A stretch of 64,000 nt of DNA from Dipteris shenzhenensis (Eukaryota > Polypodiophyta > Polypodiopsida > Gleicheniales), in the NCBI GenBank assembly GCA_047967505.1, contig CM106539.1; one strand, written 5' to 3'. Of this stretch, positions 22,689 to 34,400 are shown one piece after another. The number at the start of each line of letters is the position of its first letter. Positions within the stretch are counted from its first letter, which is position 1. The position numbers were made by a program, and so were the translations under genes. Under the pieces are notes generated by a model, which was not told where the DNA came from, did no database searches, and worked only from the letters and a program-made list of their open reading frames with translations.

Positions 22689-24106
22689 ATGAGGAGCCAT
22701 CTAGTCCACCAAGGCAAGATGAGGATCAAATGGAGCATGCAAGTAAGGTTCTAGTTTATTTTTGTTCTTGCTATCAGTGTTTCAAAATTTCCTTTGGTTG
22801 TGTTTGATATAAATTTTCCATGTAGGTTCACAATCTATCACAAAGTTAGTACAACATTATGTATTTCATAAGGCATAGTCACCAGATAGTCTATCGACTC
22901 ATGGTATCACTCCATTATATGCTTGTATGGTGGGTGATTACATAACCATGGGCATGGACTTTTCACAGTCCAAGAAAAATGAAAAGTATACTATTTTGCA
23001 TGAGTTTTTCATGAATGTAGTTAGCCTTGATCGAGACTACATGTGGTTGGGTAAGAAGATTAAGTGGGCTGCGGATTTTATATTGGTTGACTTTCCCACT
23101 GTTGATGAGAGAGAACCCATCCCAGTTTGGAACCTCTTATTAGAGGACCGTGTGCATTATGGGCTTGCCGTTGCAGCAGCTTCATTATCAGATAGTGGTT
23201 GGCTGGCAGTTATATGTCCTATGGCAGGTAAGGTTCAATATCTAGCACTATTGTTGTTATATGTCCTCTATTCCCATTTTTCTTGTATGAGATAGTGTCA
23301 TTTGATTGTAGGACACTATATTTCGTGGATGGAGCACTTTGCATTTGGTCAAGGCTTGGAAGTTGTCAGACATGTAGTCATTCATGACAAGCTTCCACAT
23401 GGATACTGTAAATACCATGGTATAACTCTTAAGGTATGCTACAATTCCATGCATGGTGTGTTGTAATGCTACATTCATGAACTTTTTAATGTGTTTCTTT
23501 ATGTGGGATTGATAGATGCCATGTTACATGTAGTATGCATGCTAGGTTTTGATGGTCATATGTGTGGTCACATGTAGTCTTTCATGCTATGATACTTGTT
23601 GGCTAAGGTCATTCTTTGGTATGTGGTTCTCTATGCATGATTCACAGATGCAGTCATCTATGTTGGCTCTAGTACGTAGAGCTAAGAAGACTCCATCAAT
23701 TTATTTGGAAGAGAGTGTTCCACTATTTCAAAACCTTTCCATTGATCTGCTATCTGATTTATGGACTCACTATGTGCCTCTCAGTGAGAGGACAATAGTG
23801 CCTATGTCTTCTCAAATGGCTCGAGGTGGACTTGAGCGATGTTGCTACTTTGTTGGGTGCCTTTTGTCTCTCTTATGTGTTCCAGGAGGATTGGTTATTG
23901 AGATGGGTTGTGGCACAGCTCCTCTCATGCGTGCTTGTCAGGCTACTGGTAGACCTTGTTTTTCTTGTGATTCAGATAGAAGTATTATGGCTACCATTGT
24001 TGAGCCACTTGTAGCAGACCATTCCGGGAAACGGGTGAGGTCAGAGCATGATGGCAATGGGGATGAAGGTAGAGTGGACCCCATCACAAATCCATATGAT
24101 GATTAG
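22689..24106 (+). pseudogene. Beta-class DNA methyltransferase-like gene, DFPT variant
   Basis: Exons with good splice borders: 22689-22742, 22826-23227, 23312-23433 and 23648-24106. They join into one frame, broken by TAG at 22876-22878. The methyltransferase domain has motif IV region ADFILVDFPTVDE (DFPT where canonical enzymes have DPPY), then GLAVAAASLSDSGWLAVIC. Motif I region follows as GGLVIEMGCGTAPLMRACQA, then TGRPCFSCDSD (motif II acidic end). Motif IV before motif I is beta-class order. The tail is acidic (GNGDEGRVDP). No ParB-like domain was found upstream. With one stop and an altered catalytic motif, it is either a recent pseudogene or a non-catalytic relative. Confidence 0.65.
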
Positions 24107-24619
24107 TATGGTACTGAACTTAGATCTTTCTTTGATGACATTTGGATATTTTTGGATTGTTGTTATTGTGTCTTTAACGTTTTGACTTACTATGGTTTCA
24201 AATGGGGTGTGATTTTTTTGTGAGCTTTTTGTGACGAGCTTTTTTTCAATTTTCATGAATATTGTGAGCTTTTCATTCACTCATCTTGCTAGCATCTCTA
24301 TTCCATCCAGGAGTTGAGAGGGGGTGTTAGAGGCCGACATCTACTGATGTCACCTAGAGAGAGAGGGCCTTGCTTATGGATATGAATGAACCTGACATGA
24401 CAACTTCATAAAGTAAGGCTTATGAAGTAATGGAAGGATCCTCATGCAATACTATGTGTGTACAATAATGTGTGCATGGAATTTGGAAAAACCTTTCTTT
24501 GAAATCAAAATGAAGGTATCACGGCTTAGATTGGGAGGAGATGAGGAGAAATCGAAAACCAACATGAAGAGAAGTCCCATCCACACAGTGCACTACCAAC
24601 AAATAAAGAGGTCAAGGGA
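24107..24619. other. 3' flank, no gene seen
   Basis: T-rich downstream sequence of the methyltransferase gene with repeated GTGAGCTTTT words near 24220-24270. No coding sequence recognised. Confidence 0.4.
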
Positions 24620-24900
24620 CTTTTTTTCACCTGCTGCATTCCACTGAACAGTTGCAGGGCTACCTTGCCATGCCCATTCTGAGCACAACCAGCACTTATG
24701 TCACTCCAGGAGACCACATTCCACTATGACATCTCTGTGAACACTGCCCTTGCATCATTTAGGTTCATGCACTTGCAATACATATGGACGAGGGCATTCC
24801 CCACAATAACATCTGACTCCCATCATTGCCAGCAATAGTAGCATGGGTCACACGACCCTCTTCTAGGGATGTCATACAAGCATAAGCATCCACAAACACT
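24620..24900 (-). pseudogene. PPR repeat fragment 1
   Basis: The minus strand reads VIVGNALVHMYCKCMNLNDA, then RAVFTEM, a stop, then WNVVSWSDISAGCAQNGHGK and VALQLFSGMQQ. This is the PLS-type PPR signature (GNALV.MY.KCG...DAR.VF..MP..(D)VVSW). A frameshift upstream joins it to a FVDAYACMTSLEEGRV-like repeat. PPR proteins bind organellar RNA. Only about two repeats survive. Confidence 0.8.
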
Positions 24901-25749
24901 TAATCCAATCTAATTGCTTGAAAGTATTAACCGTACAAGTGCATGTGTACTCATAATCTCTGAAAAACCTAATGCCCTTGTGGTTTCGTAGTACTAGGGC
25001 AAATAGATTGCCAATAAAAAACCTGATGGTTAATTACATCTGTTATGCTGAGCAACTACTTCAGGTAAAAAAAAAGGGTACAAACATGTACACCAGCAAC
25101 GGCTGCTCGCTGCCAACGCTACCAAAAAAGCCAAAAAATCTAATTTAAACACATAGGCTTCATATTGTTCTATAGCTCAACCAAGCTTATCTAAAATGCA
25201 AGACATTAATGAAATGAGATTAAATAGTCCTCAACAATATTGAGGCTGCAGTGCTTTCAGTAGCCAGGACAATGAAACATTGGTTGTGGCACCTGTAAAT
25301 CGTTACATTGCCACAATGGAAAATCAACATTCCTTCCAAAAAATGTGTGATATGAAAGCAGGAACAAATACAGAGTCATAGGTAGGACATTCATGAAATG
25401 ACATTAAACACTCCCTAGCAATGATTAGTGCTTTCAGTAGCCAGACAATGATTCAAAAATATATTGAGTCTATACCCAAGTTATGGATTGTTTACTCAAG
25501 CTAAAATGAAATTAAAAGAGGTTTTGACATACAGTCGGGTGGACATGTCCAAAAAGTAAAAGCTATAGTCTATACCCAAGTTATGGACTTTTTACTCAAG
25601 CTGAAATGAAGTTAGGGTAGGTTTTGACATATAGGAAGGCTGCAAAAGTTTCAAGGATGCGAAACTTGGAAAAACAATCTCTACAATAGAATCTAGCTTC
25701 ATGCCACTATGTTGCATTTTCCCAAAAAGCTCGAGCAAGAACAGCATGC
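24901..25749. other. Spacer with duplicated segments
   Basis: Contains direct duplications: TATACCCAAGTTATGGA..TTTACTCAAGCT at 25470-25540 and again at 25570-25640, and a diverged pair around ATGAAATGA.ATTAAA..GTGCTTTCAGTAGCCAG at 25210-25270 and 25390-25445. No gene. Confidence 0.5.
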
Positions 25750-26110
25750 ACATGTTCAGTGCATCCTACAATCAAAGCACCCCATGACACTACATCCCAA
25801 TAGGTCAGTTCATAAAATTCTCTGTGCACCTGAACAGTTGCAGGGAGGTCTTGCCATGCCCATTCTGAGCACAACCAGCAATCATCGCACTTAGGAGACT
25901 AGAACCCATTGTGGCATCTCTGCAAACACTACCCTTGCATCATCTAGGTTCACGGAATGGGCATACATATTGACAAGGGCATTCCCCACATAGTAACCTC
26001 TGACTATGGATCGGCATTCCCCACACAGTAACCTCTGACTATGGATCCAAAAAAGAGAAAAAAGCATAGAGCAATAAAGACACTCTTGTGCCATACAACC
26101 ACCATGAGCA
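25750..26110 (-). pseudogene. PPR repeat fragment 2
   Basis: The minus strand reads VRGYYVGNALVNMYAHSVNL, then DDARVVFAEMPQ. After a frame change it gives GCAQNGHGKTSLQLF. It is a diverged copy of the fragment at 24.6-24.9 kb, offset by about 1.2 kb. It also carries a small tandem duplication (CATTCCCCACA.AGTAACCTCTGACTATGGATC twice at 25980-26045). Confidence 0.75.
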
Positions 26111-26204
26111 AGGACATAGTATGTGTTACATGATAACCTCAACAAGAACATCAAAAGTGATGATCACAAGTATTACTGTCAATACTACATAGTTTATGGA
26201 AATG

Positions 26205-28348
26205 CTATTCTGTACTGATTGATCGCAAACACATGTCAGCAACAACATTGTCATTCTCTATGGAAAGACAATGGCGACCTAACTCTTCACAAAGCCTTGC
26301 CATCCCAAAGCAACTTGCAAAGACATCGATGATGCAATCACCAGGGTCTGTGAATGTTCTGAGTATCCACCTACAAGAAGCACTAAAAGGGATCAGAGGA
26401 TGTTTGACAATCCATATTTGTTTTCCTTGAAAGAACTTCAATTATACCCCATAAATTCAATCTGTGCTTGTATAGGATCTTACTCGTGCAAGTAATCTGA
26501 TCTTTCTGCCCCTCCTCGTAAGTAAGTTGATGCAACTTGTGTCCTTTTTGCGACATGTTTACGGTCACACTCGTGTAGCACTGATGTCTTTGCTGAAAAA
26601 AGCTTATTAGAGACATTTGCACCTACTTGTCGATCCATGTGTGGGAGGTCAGATTTTCCACGCCAGAAGATACCCATTTGTAGATTGCGAACCTAATGGA
26701 TGATGGCACCTCAAGTTAGATACAAGCAAATCATGCTTATTAGACCAATATAAACAAACATTTAGGTGATTTAATGTACCTCCTCTCCATCATCACGTAA
26801 ATAACCAAAGTCAAGAAGCACTGTATATGATCGATGGAGCTCGAGAACTCAGCCTTCTTCGCATGTGCAAATATATAGCCCCAATGTTCTGGGAGAGAGC
26901 AAGTCACGTACCACCCCTGGTCTGCTACGAAGTCATTGGCAAACTTTGCCACCCTTGCAGAGAGCTTGAGGGAGAATCTATTCCACTCTGGGCATGTAGT
27001 ACTACTTATGAGTTCCACTGCCAAACTTGTGGGAAAATCTGCCCATACCAAGCGAACCACCTCGACACAAGAATTACCATTGTGTGACAGACCTGGTGCT
27101 TTCACTTTTCTTAAAAATTCATCAACCCTACAATGTACAATTCAATCTCCCTAGATCAATGACTTATATTCCAAAATAGATTCTTAAATGTACGCATTTC
27201 TTAAAAAAAGAAACACTTACAGCTTTGGTGCATTCGACAACTGAATGATATCCTCTGTAATTACATCCATATATGCAAACAACTTTACATATGCATCAAA
27301 TCCTAGCTTGAAAGCTTCAGTTTGGCTGCAAAATCAAAAAATCATAACCAAGAAAGAGAGGAGTGATACTCACTAGATAAACTGGGTTGTTGATTAATGG
27401 AACTGGTTCTTGAAGCATGAAAATCGAGTCGTTGCTTTGTTCTCAGCTCTCGAGTCTTAGAGGACTCTATATTCTCCGATAGAACCTGCTTGTAAGAATT
27501 ACAAAGGACAAGACTCTAGGTTATACTATATTTTCGTTAGTGTTAGTTGTTAACTATTACATAAGTATGAGAAGTAGAGGTCTCACAGGTCTTTTCTTGA
27601 TAGCTGACTCTCCGTCCGTTGATCTAGGTCGTAATGTGATATCCACATAACGGTTCTCTGCATCCAATTCATCCTCATCCATAAAGAGTACCGTCTTTGA
27701 TCCGAGAAAACCATGCCTTCATCCTATGATTTCCATCCCAAACAAGGAACTTCTTCCCCTTCAAGTCTTGCCACTCATTACTTAGCTGGTTGTCGAAGTC
27801 CTCACTTATTTGATTCCAAATAGGTCCCCATTCTTGACGATCAAGTGCCGTAACATAGAAAAATTGATCACTTCCTGGCCGTTGCAAGGATAAGGCAAGG
27901 ATACTAGAAAAGGTGCACTATTTATAGCATAGCCTCTAGAATCAAAACTATCTCTCAAAATAGTAATCTCAGACATTGATGTTCGAATAGCCTCATTAAC
28001 AACCAATCTACAGAGAGGAATCAGAGGGGGTTCAATTATTCTTTGCATCCGAAACCGATCAAGGACATCTTGCAAAAGTCCAATTTGAATCTCCTTCCCA
28101 AGTACTCTTACATGTGTTGGAGCTTTTTCTTTTGTCTTTTCTGCACTCTCTTGCTCTCCTTGGCCTCGAGGCTCTTCTTGCACCTCCTGTTGCTCAAGAC
28201 TAATCACGGGATGAGACGATGACTCTTCTCGAGTGATAGTAGCCTCAGTTTCTGCAAGTGTCTCCATGTGTGGGTTATTTATATCATTTTGTGGAGTATG
28301 AGACGTACACTCCTCACTCACAGATCTTCTTGATGGTCTAGATCTCAA
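26205..28348 (-). pseudogene. ParB-like / beta-class DNA methyltransferase gene, DFPT variant
   Basis: Read from 28348 down. An N-terminal acidic Ser/Glu linker is followed by a ParB-like domain (EIQIGLLQDVLDRFRMQRI, PPLIPLCRLVV, then after a frameshift near 27880 QRPGSDQFFYVTALDRQEW and KKFLVWDGNHRMKAWF). The G.H...A element matches ParB-like nucleases. A helical exon (27328-27220, QTEAFKLGFDAYVKLFAYMD) comes next. Exon 27127-26780 holds VRLVWADFPTS (DFPT at the DPPY position) and FVADQGWYVTC. An exon around 26410-26205 contains WILRTFTDPGDCIIDVFASC, then FGMARLCEELGRHCLSIEND (motif I and II region). Splice-like GT..AG borders separate the blocks. Frame breaks make it non-functional as read. 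It faces the methyltransferase at 22.7-24.1 kb tail to tail. Confidence 0.65.
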
Positions 28349-28782
28349 TGCATAAGTTTAAGTTCCTTTGAATACATATCACAACCAACAAGGATGAGTT
28401 ATATATTGCTCACGTCCATCATAGATATGCCAAGGTTATCAGTACCAAAAAGTTTTAGAATTACCTCTTGTAGTTGATTTCTTTCGCCTTGGTGCCATCT
28501 TGTCAGGATAAAAATGCTCACTACTATGAAACCTGTATATACAAAATGTTTCAAATCCTTAAGATAGTAGAATATAAAATGCATAAGCATATACAAATGA
28601 TTCAAATCCTTAAGATAGTGAAATTTGTAACCCTTGATACATTGCAATGCAAACCCTTAAGACAATTGAGATACATATCAATTCCTTGAAAGAAGTTCTT
28701 GATACCAATATCTTTAAATGAATGCTAATCCTAATTCAATAACAGGAAGCGGAAAAGCTCCAACTAAACTCATTGTCCCCGA
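28349..28782. other. Upstream flank with short direct repeats
   Basis: Repeats TTCAAATCCTTAAGATAGT(A/G)AA twice (28550-28625), with related AATCCTTGA and AACCCTTAAGA words. Otherwise no gene. Confidence 0.4.
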
Positions 28783-29450
28783 GTGACTCCCATGAAGCGT
28801 GTTTCTGTAAAGATCCAACTCCATTTTTCTAATCCCGCTACCTTGTCATCTATACGGGAACACATTAATAAAATGCAAGGCCTCCATCAAGATATACTTC
28901 ACGTTGGGAAAGAGCTCTCCTCAAAAGATATGGCTATCACACTTTTGTCTCGTGTGGTCTTGGACAGCCAGTACTCTGCCTTCTACTCCTTTCTAATCAT
29001 GTATGGCTACCTCAACACCATTACCTGGAAGGAGCTTGTACCTATGGTCTTGAATCAGGAAGAGCGGTTCCTGAAGCCCTCTAACAAAAAACAAGCCAAT
29101 GCAACTGCTACAACCGCAGTCTTTCCGATCCCGCTACCTTGTCATCTATGCGGGAACACATTAATAAAATGCAGGGCCTCCATCAAGATATACTTCACGT
29201 TGGGAAAGAGCTCTCCTCAAAAGATATGGCTATCACACTTTTGTCTCGTGTGGTCCTAGACAGCCAGTACTCTGCCTTCTACTCCTTTCTAATCATGTCT
29301 GGCCGCCTCAACACCATTACCTGGAAGGAGCTTGTACTTGATCTTTGTGGACCCATGCTGGCTGTCTCCTCCTTGTCTATGATTTCAACCGCTACTCTTG
29401 GATTTACTTCCTCTCCCACAAGCATCAAGGCTTCAGTCAAAACAAGTGAT
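28783..29450 (+). pseudogene. Copia-type gag and integrase relic with internal tandem duplication
   Basis: The gag part reads INKMQGLHQDILHVGKELSS, then KDMAITLLSR, YSAFYSFLIM and ITWKELV. This is the UBN2-like Gag of plant Copia elements. A segment of about 208 bases (28833-29040) is repeated at 29130-29337, and the two copies are very similar. The second copy runs straight into DLCGPMLAVSS and, in another frame, YDFNRYSWIYFLSHKHQGF. That matches the Copia integrase core (D.CGPM, DFSRYTWVYFLKHK). The zinc knuckle and protease that should lie between were deleted. It ends at the GC-rich palindrome at 29470. Confidence 0.8.
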
Positions 29451-29469
29451 GCGACAAAACAACAAGTGC

Positions 29470-29572
29470 AGAAAAAAAGGGGGGGGCTCAGCAGCCCCCC
29501 AGAGTCTGCGCCCCCCTTTTTTTTGGTTTCATAGAGTATGGGGGCTGCTGAGCCCCCCCCTTTTTTTCCCTT
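29470..29572. repeat. GC-rich palindromic hairpin units
   Basis: Two units in opposite orientation, each with GGGGGGCTCAGCAGCCCCCC next to AAAAAAGGGG or CCCCTTTTTT. Each can fold on itself, and the two can pair with each other. Related units cluster at 29970-30272. Confidence 0.85.
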
Positions 29573-29759
29573 GGACGAAAGGACACAGCATATGGTTTTC
29601 CCAAATGGACGAAAGTATGCCCAAGTTCATGGGCTGATCACAGAATATACGTTAGCAATCCAACTCCATAAACAACATAGCTATATATACATACACAAGT
29701 TCATTACTGCAATGACTCCAAGATGCTGTTCTAGGTTTGAAATACTACCATGATTTCCA

Positions 29760-29968
29760 AGTAAAGGACAACGAAAGCTGAGGAAGAGGGTCGAATGGAT
29801 GCAAAGCAAGAACTAAATTACCGATGAATGGATGCAAAGCAAGAACTAAATTACCATGAGTTCCAGGTAAAGGACAACGAATTTCCCATCGGCATATTTG
29901 CAAAGGAGGTAACGCCAGCTGAATTTCCCATCTATGAATTTCCCAACGAATTTCCCATCGGCATATTC
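29760..29968. repeat. Short tandem duplications between palindromes
   Basis: GAATGGATGCAAAGCAAGAAC..ATTACC is repeated at 29795-29825 and 29824-29855. GTAAAGGACAACGAA occurs twice, and AATTTCCCATCGGCATATT occurs twice (29880 and 29950). This suggests repeated replication slippage or repair near the palindromes. Confidence 0.75.
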
Positions 29969-29969
29969 G

Positions 29970-30272
29970 CAAAGGGGGGGGGCTCAGCAGCCCCCCAGAC
30001 TCTATGAGACCAGAAAAAAGGGGGGGGCTCAGCAGCCCCCCAGAGTCTGCCGGGGGGGGCTCAGCAGCCCCCCACAGTCCGCAGACTCTGGGGGGCTGCT
30101 AAGCCCCCCCCTTTTTTCCGGTCTCATAGAGTTTGGGGCTGCTGAAACCGAAAAAAAGGGGCGCAGACTCTGGGGGGCTGCTGAGCCCCCCCCTTTTTTT
30201 CGGTTTCAGCAGCCCCAAACTCTATGAGACCGGAAAAAAGGGGGGGGCTCAGCAGCCCCCCAGAGTCTGCGC
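29970..30272. repeat. Nested GC-rich palindrome cluster
   Basis: Five or more copies of GGGGGGCTCAGCAGCCCCCC with flanking AGAGTCTGC and AAAAAAGG, in both orientations. 30081-30161 and 30189-30270 form a near-perfect inverted repeat with arms of about 80 bases, and the inner core (30118-30233) has perfect arms of over 40 bases. It has strong potential for cruciforms, hairpins and G-quadruplexes. Confidence 0.9.
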
Positions 30273-30534
30273 TTTCATAGATTCCCTGAACTTGGGCATG
30301 TAGCTAATCTAAAACTCTGCATCATCTGTAAGACTTTGCTACTAGTGCTTCATTTTCTGCTTTCCAGCTTATGGAAGGGAAGGCTTACGAAGCTTCTATA
30401 CTTACCTACGCCTGCCATATGAAGTTGCTAAGAGAAGTCATACGAATCACTTTACCTGTTGCTCTGGCAATCGTGTGAGTCTTTAGAAGAGCCGACTCCC
30501 TAAGCCATGCCTTTACAAAGCTTCTTGAGATTAG

Positions 30535-30785
30535 ACGAAGAGAGGGGACGAAGGAGGGAGGAGAGAGGAAAGGTGGAAGGAGGGAGGAGAGTGGAAAGGT
30601 GGAAGGAGGGAGGAGAGAGCCAAGATAGGGGACGAAGGAGGGAGGAGAGCTAATATCGATAGGATGGGAAGGAAGGAGGAGAGTGGAAAGAGGGAGGAGA
30701 GAGCTAATATCGATAGGATGGGAAGGAAGGAGGAGAGAGCCGAGAGTGGAAGGAGGGAGGAGAGAGCCGAGAGTGGAAGGAGGAT
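30535..30785. repeat. Purine-rich minisatellite
   Basis: Variable tandem units of GGAAGGAGGGAGGAGAG with GAAAGGTGGA and CTAATATCGATAGGATGG insertions. No coding content. Confidence 0.85.
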
Positions 30786-31428
30786 GTACCCACTATCTTC
30801 TTGCTAGATAGCCCACATTGATTTGAATGCTAGATAGCCCACGTTGTTTTGAAGGAGTCTCTCCTTCATCTCTCTCCAATGATTAATCGTCCCTATAATA
30901 GCATGTGGCTTTTAAGGCTTAAGATTGTGGCATCCTGGCATAATCCAAGTTTGTGAAAGAATCTCGGCCGCCACCTTTCTCACCATCATTCTAGCTCAAT
31001 GGGTTGTAATGACGGCCACATGGCTACTTCTCATTGTGGTGTCAAGGCATCATCGACATTGGAATTAGCTCAAACACCACCTATTTCACAATCCTCTACC
31101 CATTCTCTATCCATTTTCAATATTTGCACTCTGCTTTCTCGTGACCACGCATCCTGATACTACTCTCTTGTCATTTTCTCCTCTTCATTCTCTCCCACCA
31201 TTACTTTCTAAGTCTCTTTGGTTGCCTTCTAGCTTTGCATCACATTGCATTTCTCTCTTTCATCCCTTCTTATTTTCATGATCCGTGTTGGGTTATCATC
31301 CCTCTGCTCTCAATGCCATGTTGGATTACCATCCCTTTGCTCTCAAGATTGTCTGTATTCTCTGACCTCTAATAACCACTTTCTCTGAGCTCCCTCTGTC
31401 TTTGGTACCTTTTGTTGTGTCATCCAAA
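30786..31428. other. 5' flank of MULE transposase gene
   Basis: Pyrimidine-rich sequence with a duplicated ATGCTAGATAGCCCAC.TTG.TTTGAA segment (30800-30855). Probably promoter and leader of the gene at 31429. No TIR matching the MULE 3' motif was found. Confidence 0.4.
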
Positions 31429-34400
31429 ATGGCTACAGAAGAGGCTTCTATTGAATGGCTTATTGAAGGAGTGAATCTCACACTCTATCCCGCTCAAGGA
31501 TGGAAGAAGGATTGTTAGTAAACATTTCCTTCAAAGCCTTCTTCCCCATACGCACAAGCTCATCTGCCTTAAGGCAGTCATTGAAGGTGAAGCAACAATG
31601 AAGGTAAAGTTTTCATCTGAGTGGGATATTGATGGTCAAGAGCATTACGTACTGGATGCCTCCTTGACAAAAAGGTATGCTCTCATCCACAATACAATCA
31701 TGGCAGCAAGTACTATTAGTGATCTTGAAGAGCCTGGTTCATCATCACGTTGTGTTGCTAGTAGAGTTTACTCCGAAGAGTTTGGCAAAGAAGGAAAGAA
31801 AACCTCTCAACCATCTCCTTACGTGGATCTTGAAGAGTTAAATCCCATTGAGAAGCCTGGTATGTACCACAATTCTTATAAGTCGAGGACTGATGTTGAC
31901 ATTGAGATGATGCAGACTTCACACATTGACCTTGAAGGCTCAAATGAGGACCATTCAAAAGATGAATGTCCGATTAGCAAAAGCATCATACCTTGGATCA
32001 TGGAGAACAAGCAAGCCAATATACTCAAAACGCAGATTGCAAATATAAAGCAAAGGAAGCAAGTCACTGAATTACCAAGGTATATAATGGAAGTATGCTA
32101 TTGGAATTTCCTCCAACTTTTGGAAACATCAATGGCATGAATGGCATGGAGCAAAAATTTGATGGCCACATATGGACTAAACCATCAACCACCAACATGG
32201 CTATCTCATGTACAGTAAGGCTTAGCTACTGTGTTGGCTCATTAGAATGCCATAGAATTACTTGCCCTTATTTTGCAAACAATAAGAAGTTTAACACATC
32301 CTTTTTTAGAGGCTAACTACAAAAGAAGATTGCTCTTGGACTCTTGACTGAAGAGGAGAGGAACAAGATTGTTTGTCACTATTGTCGTAAGCCTGCTTAT
32401 TGCATTGATACTTGTAATTGCATAGTATATTATGTAATGCCATTTGATGAAACAATGACTAGATTGATGGTCCATGTTGGTGAACATCAGCACCCCGTAC
32501 AACCAGGAACATCTAAGGCAATGATAGAGAAAACAAAGAAGCTTGTTGCAGATGTTTTGAAGGTGGATAAAAATGCTGGACCACGCAAAGCTCAAATGAG
32601 TGTTGCCAAGGAGCTCTTGAATTCATCATTGATGAGAGGAGACAATAATGAAGGGGCAAGTGTGGGAGATCTAGAGTTGACCAACTTTCTTGAGCAATTG
32701 GTACCACTAGTTGAGAATCAACGGTATGTTTGTTTGTAGCTAAGTGATTTTTAATTTACTTAACTTTAGAATGGTATAAAGACCTTCTAAATAGTTGACT
32801 TGTGATGTTACAGGTTCAAACGGATTGTTGCACAAGAGAAGAAGGCAAGGTTACCTGTTGGGGAAGGTTATGACAGCCTTCTTTTACTAAAGAAAAGGTC
32901 TATGTATTCATTCTTCCATGGAAGTCGTTTTCCAGGGCAAGGCTTGCCAGATGAAAAATGTTTTGTTTTTAAAATGTCAACCAATGGTCCAGCATCTGGT
33001 GTGGATCTTGTTAATCGCATGAGAAGAGGAGGAAATGGTGATTTGAGGAATTCATGGGTACAATTTGATCACACCCATCGAGTGATTGGGTGGAGCACAA
33101 TGGCATGTCATGTTTATGATCCTAGGTATAACTTCCCTCCATCCTTATGTATCCATGTTGCTATCATCAAGAGAGTTGTGGTATAATATTTAATAATGTT
33201 GGCTTTGTCTACCAGTGTGCAGGAATTAATGACCATCGCCACATGTGAGATGAAAGATGAAGATGCTGCAAGCCAAATCCTATTTTGGGAGATGTTGAAT
33301 GCCACAATGAAAGAATGTGGGTATCCCCCTGCAGATTTTCATGGTTTCATGTCTGATGAAGCTGGAGCAAATTGGATAGCTGTGAGAACTATTTTCAATG
33401 GGGGTCCAAACAACATAATTGTTGGGAGAGAGCGCTCATGTCTCTTCCATTGGGAACAAAGCTTGCATAAGCACACAAGGAAATTCATCAAAGAGGATAT
33501 GAGGAACGAGCATATCACCATGTGTGAGAATTGGAGATTATGTAAGACAAAGCAAGAAGCTACCAACCAAGCAAAGCTCATTCGGAAGTGGTGGCATGCA
33601 GGACACGTCCGTGTGGCCGACATTCCTTCAATGGACATATGGTTTAGTTGGTGGGATGTGCGGATTGCCCATTGGGGGAATCTCATGAGCGCGGTATGTA
33701 TTTTGTAGATAAATGTAGTAAGCTAAATAAATGTAATAAGCCAATCTAATTACCTCCCTTTTTACCACAGGTAACAAAGAGTTCCTTGGAGGAGGCACAC
33801 ACTCCAAGGTCAAATCTAGCTGAAAGCATGCATGGTAGTTGGCTAGCAGGAGAAGGGTTTAAGACAAAGATACAATTATATGATTGTTGCGTCTCGGACA
33901 TGGCAAATGCCCTATTACAAAGTGCCAAACAATATGCATATATGATTGGAAGGCATGTTGGGGATGGTCCTAACTTGGAAGCCTTGATGCAAAGAGTGGC
34001 CTCAAGGAGTACACCTTCACCAGCACAAGTTGCACAAATGGTGCATGAAACAGTTGCAGGGACACCAATGTATGAAGAACCAAGACCATTACATGGGGAT
34101 AAGGTAACAGTCCACAGAAAGAGAAGCAAGTCATCAAGTATACATTTAGAAAACACCTCACACAAGCCAGGGTATGTGATGGAGACCAGAGATTGTAAGC
34201 AAAGAGGGCGGCCGAGAAAAATTAGGTTCGAGACAGAAGGTGGAGATTGGCATTCAATAAAACCGCAAGGTAATACCCAACCAGTGGATGTTGAGGCTTC
34301 CACAATGGAGCAAGGTGGAGTTCAAGGGGAGTCTACAAAAACATCATGGGAAAAACATGGCAATGTAGGGGAAGCTGAAGGATCTTAGAATGAGACCATG

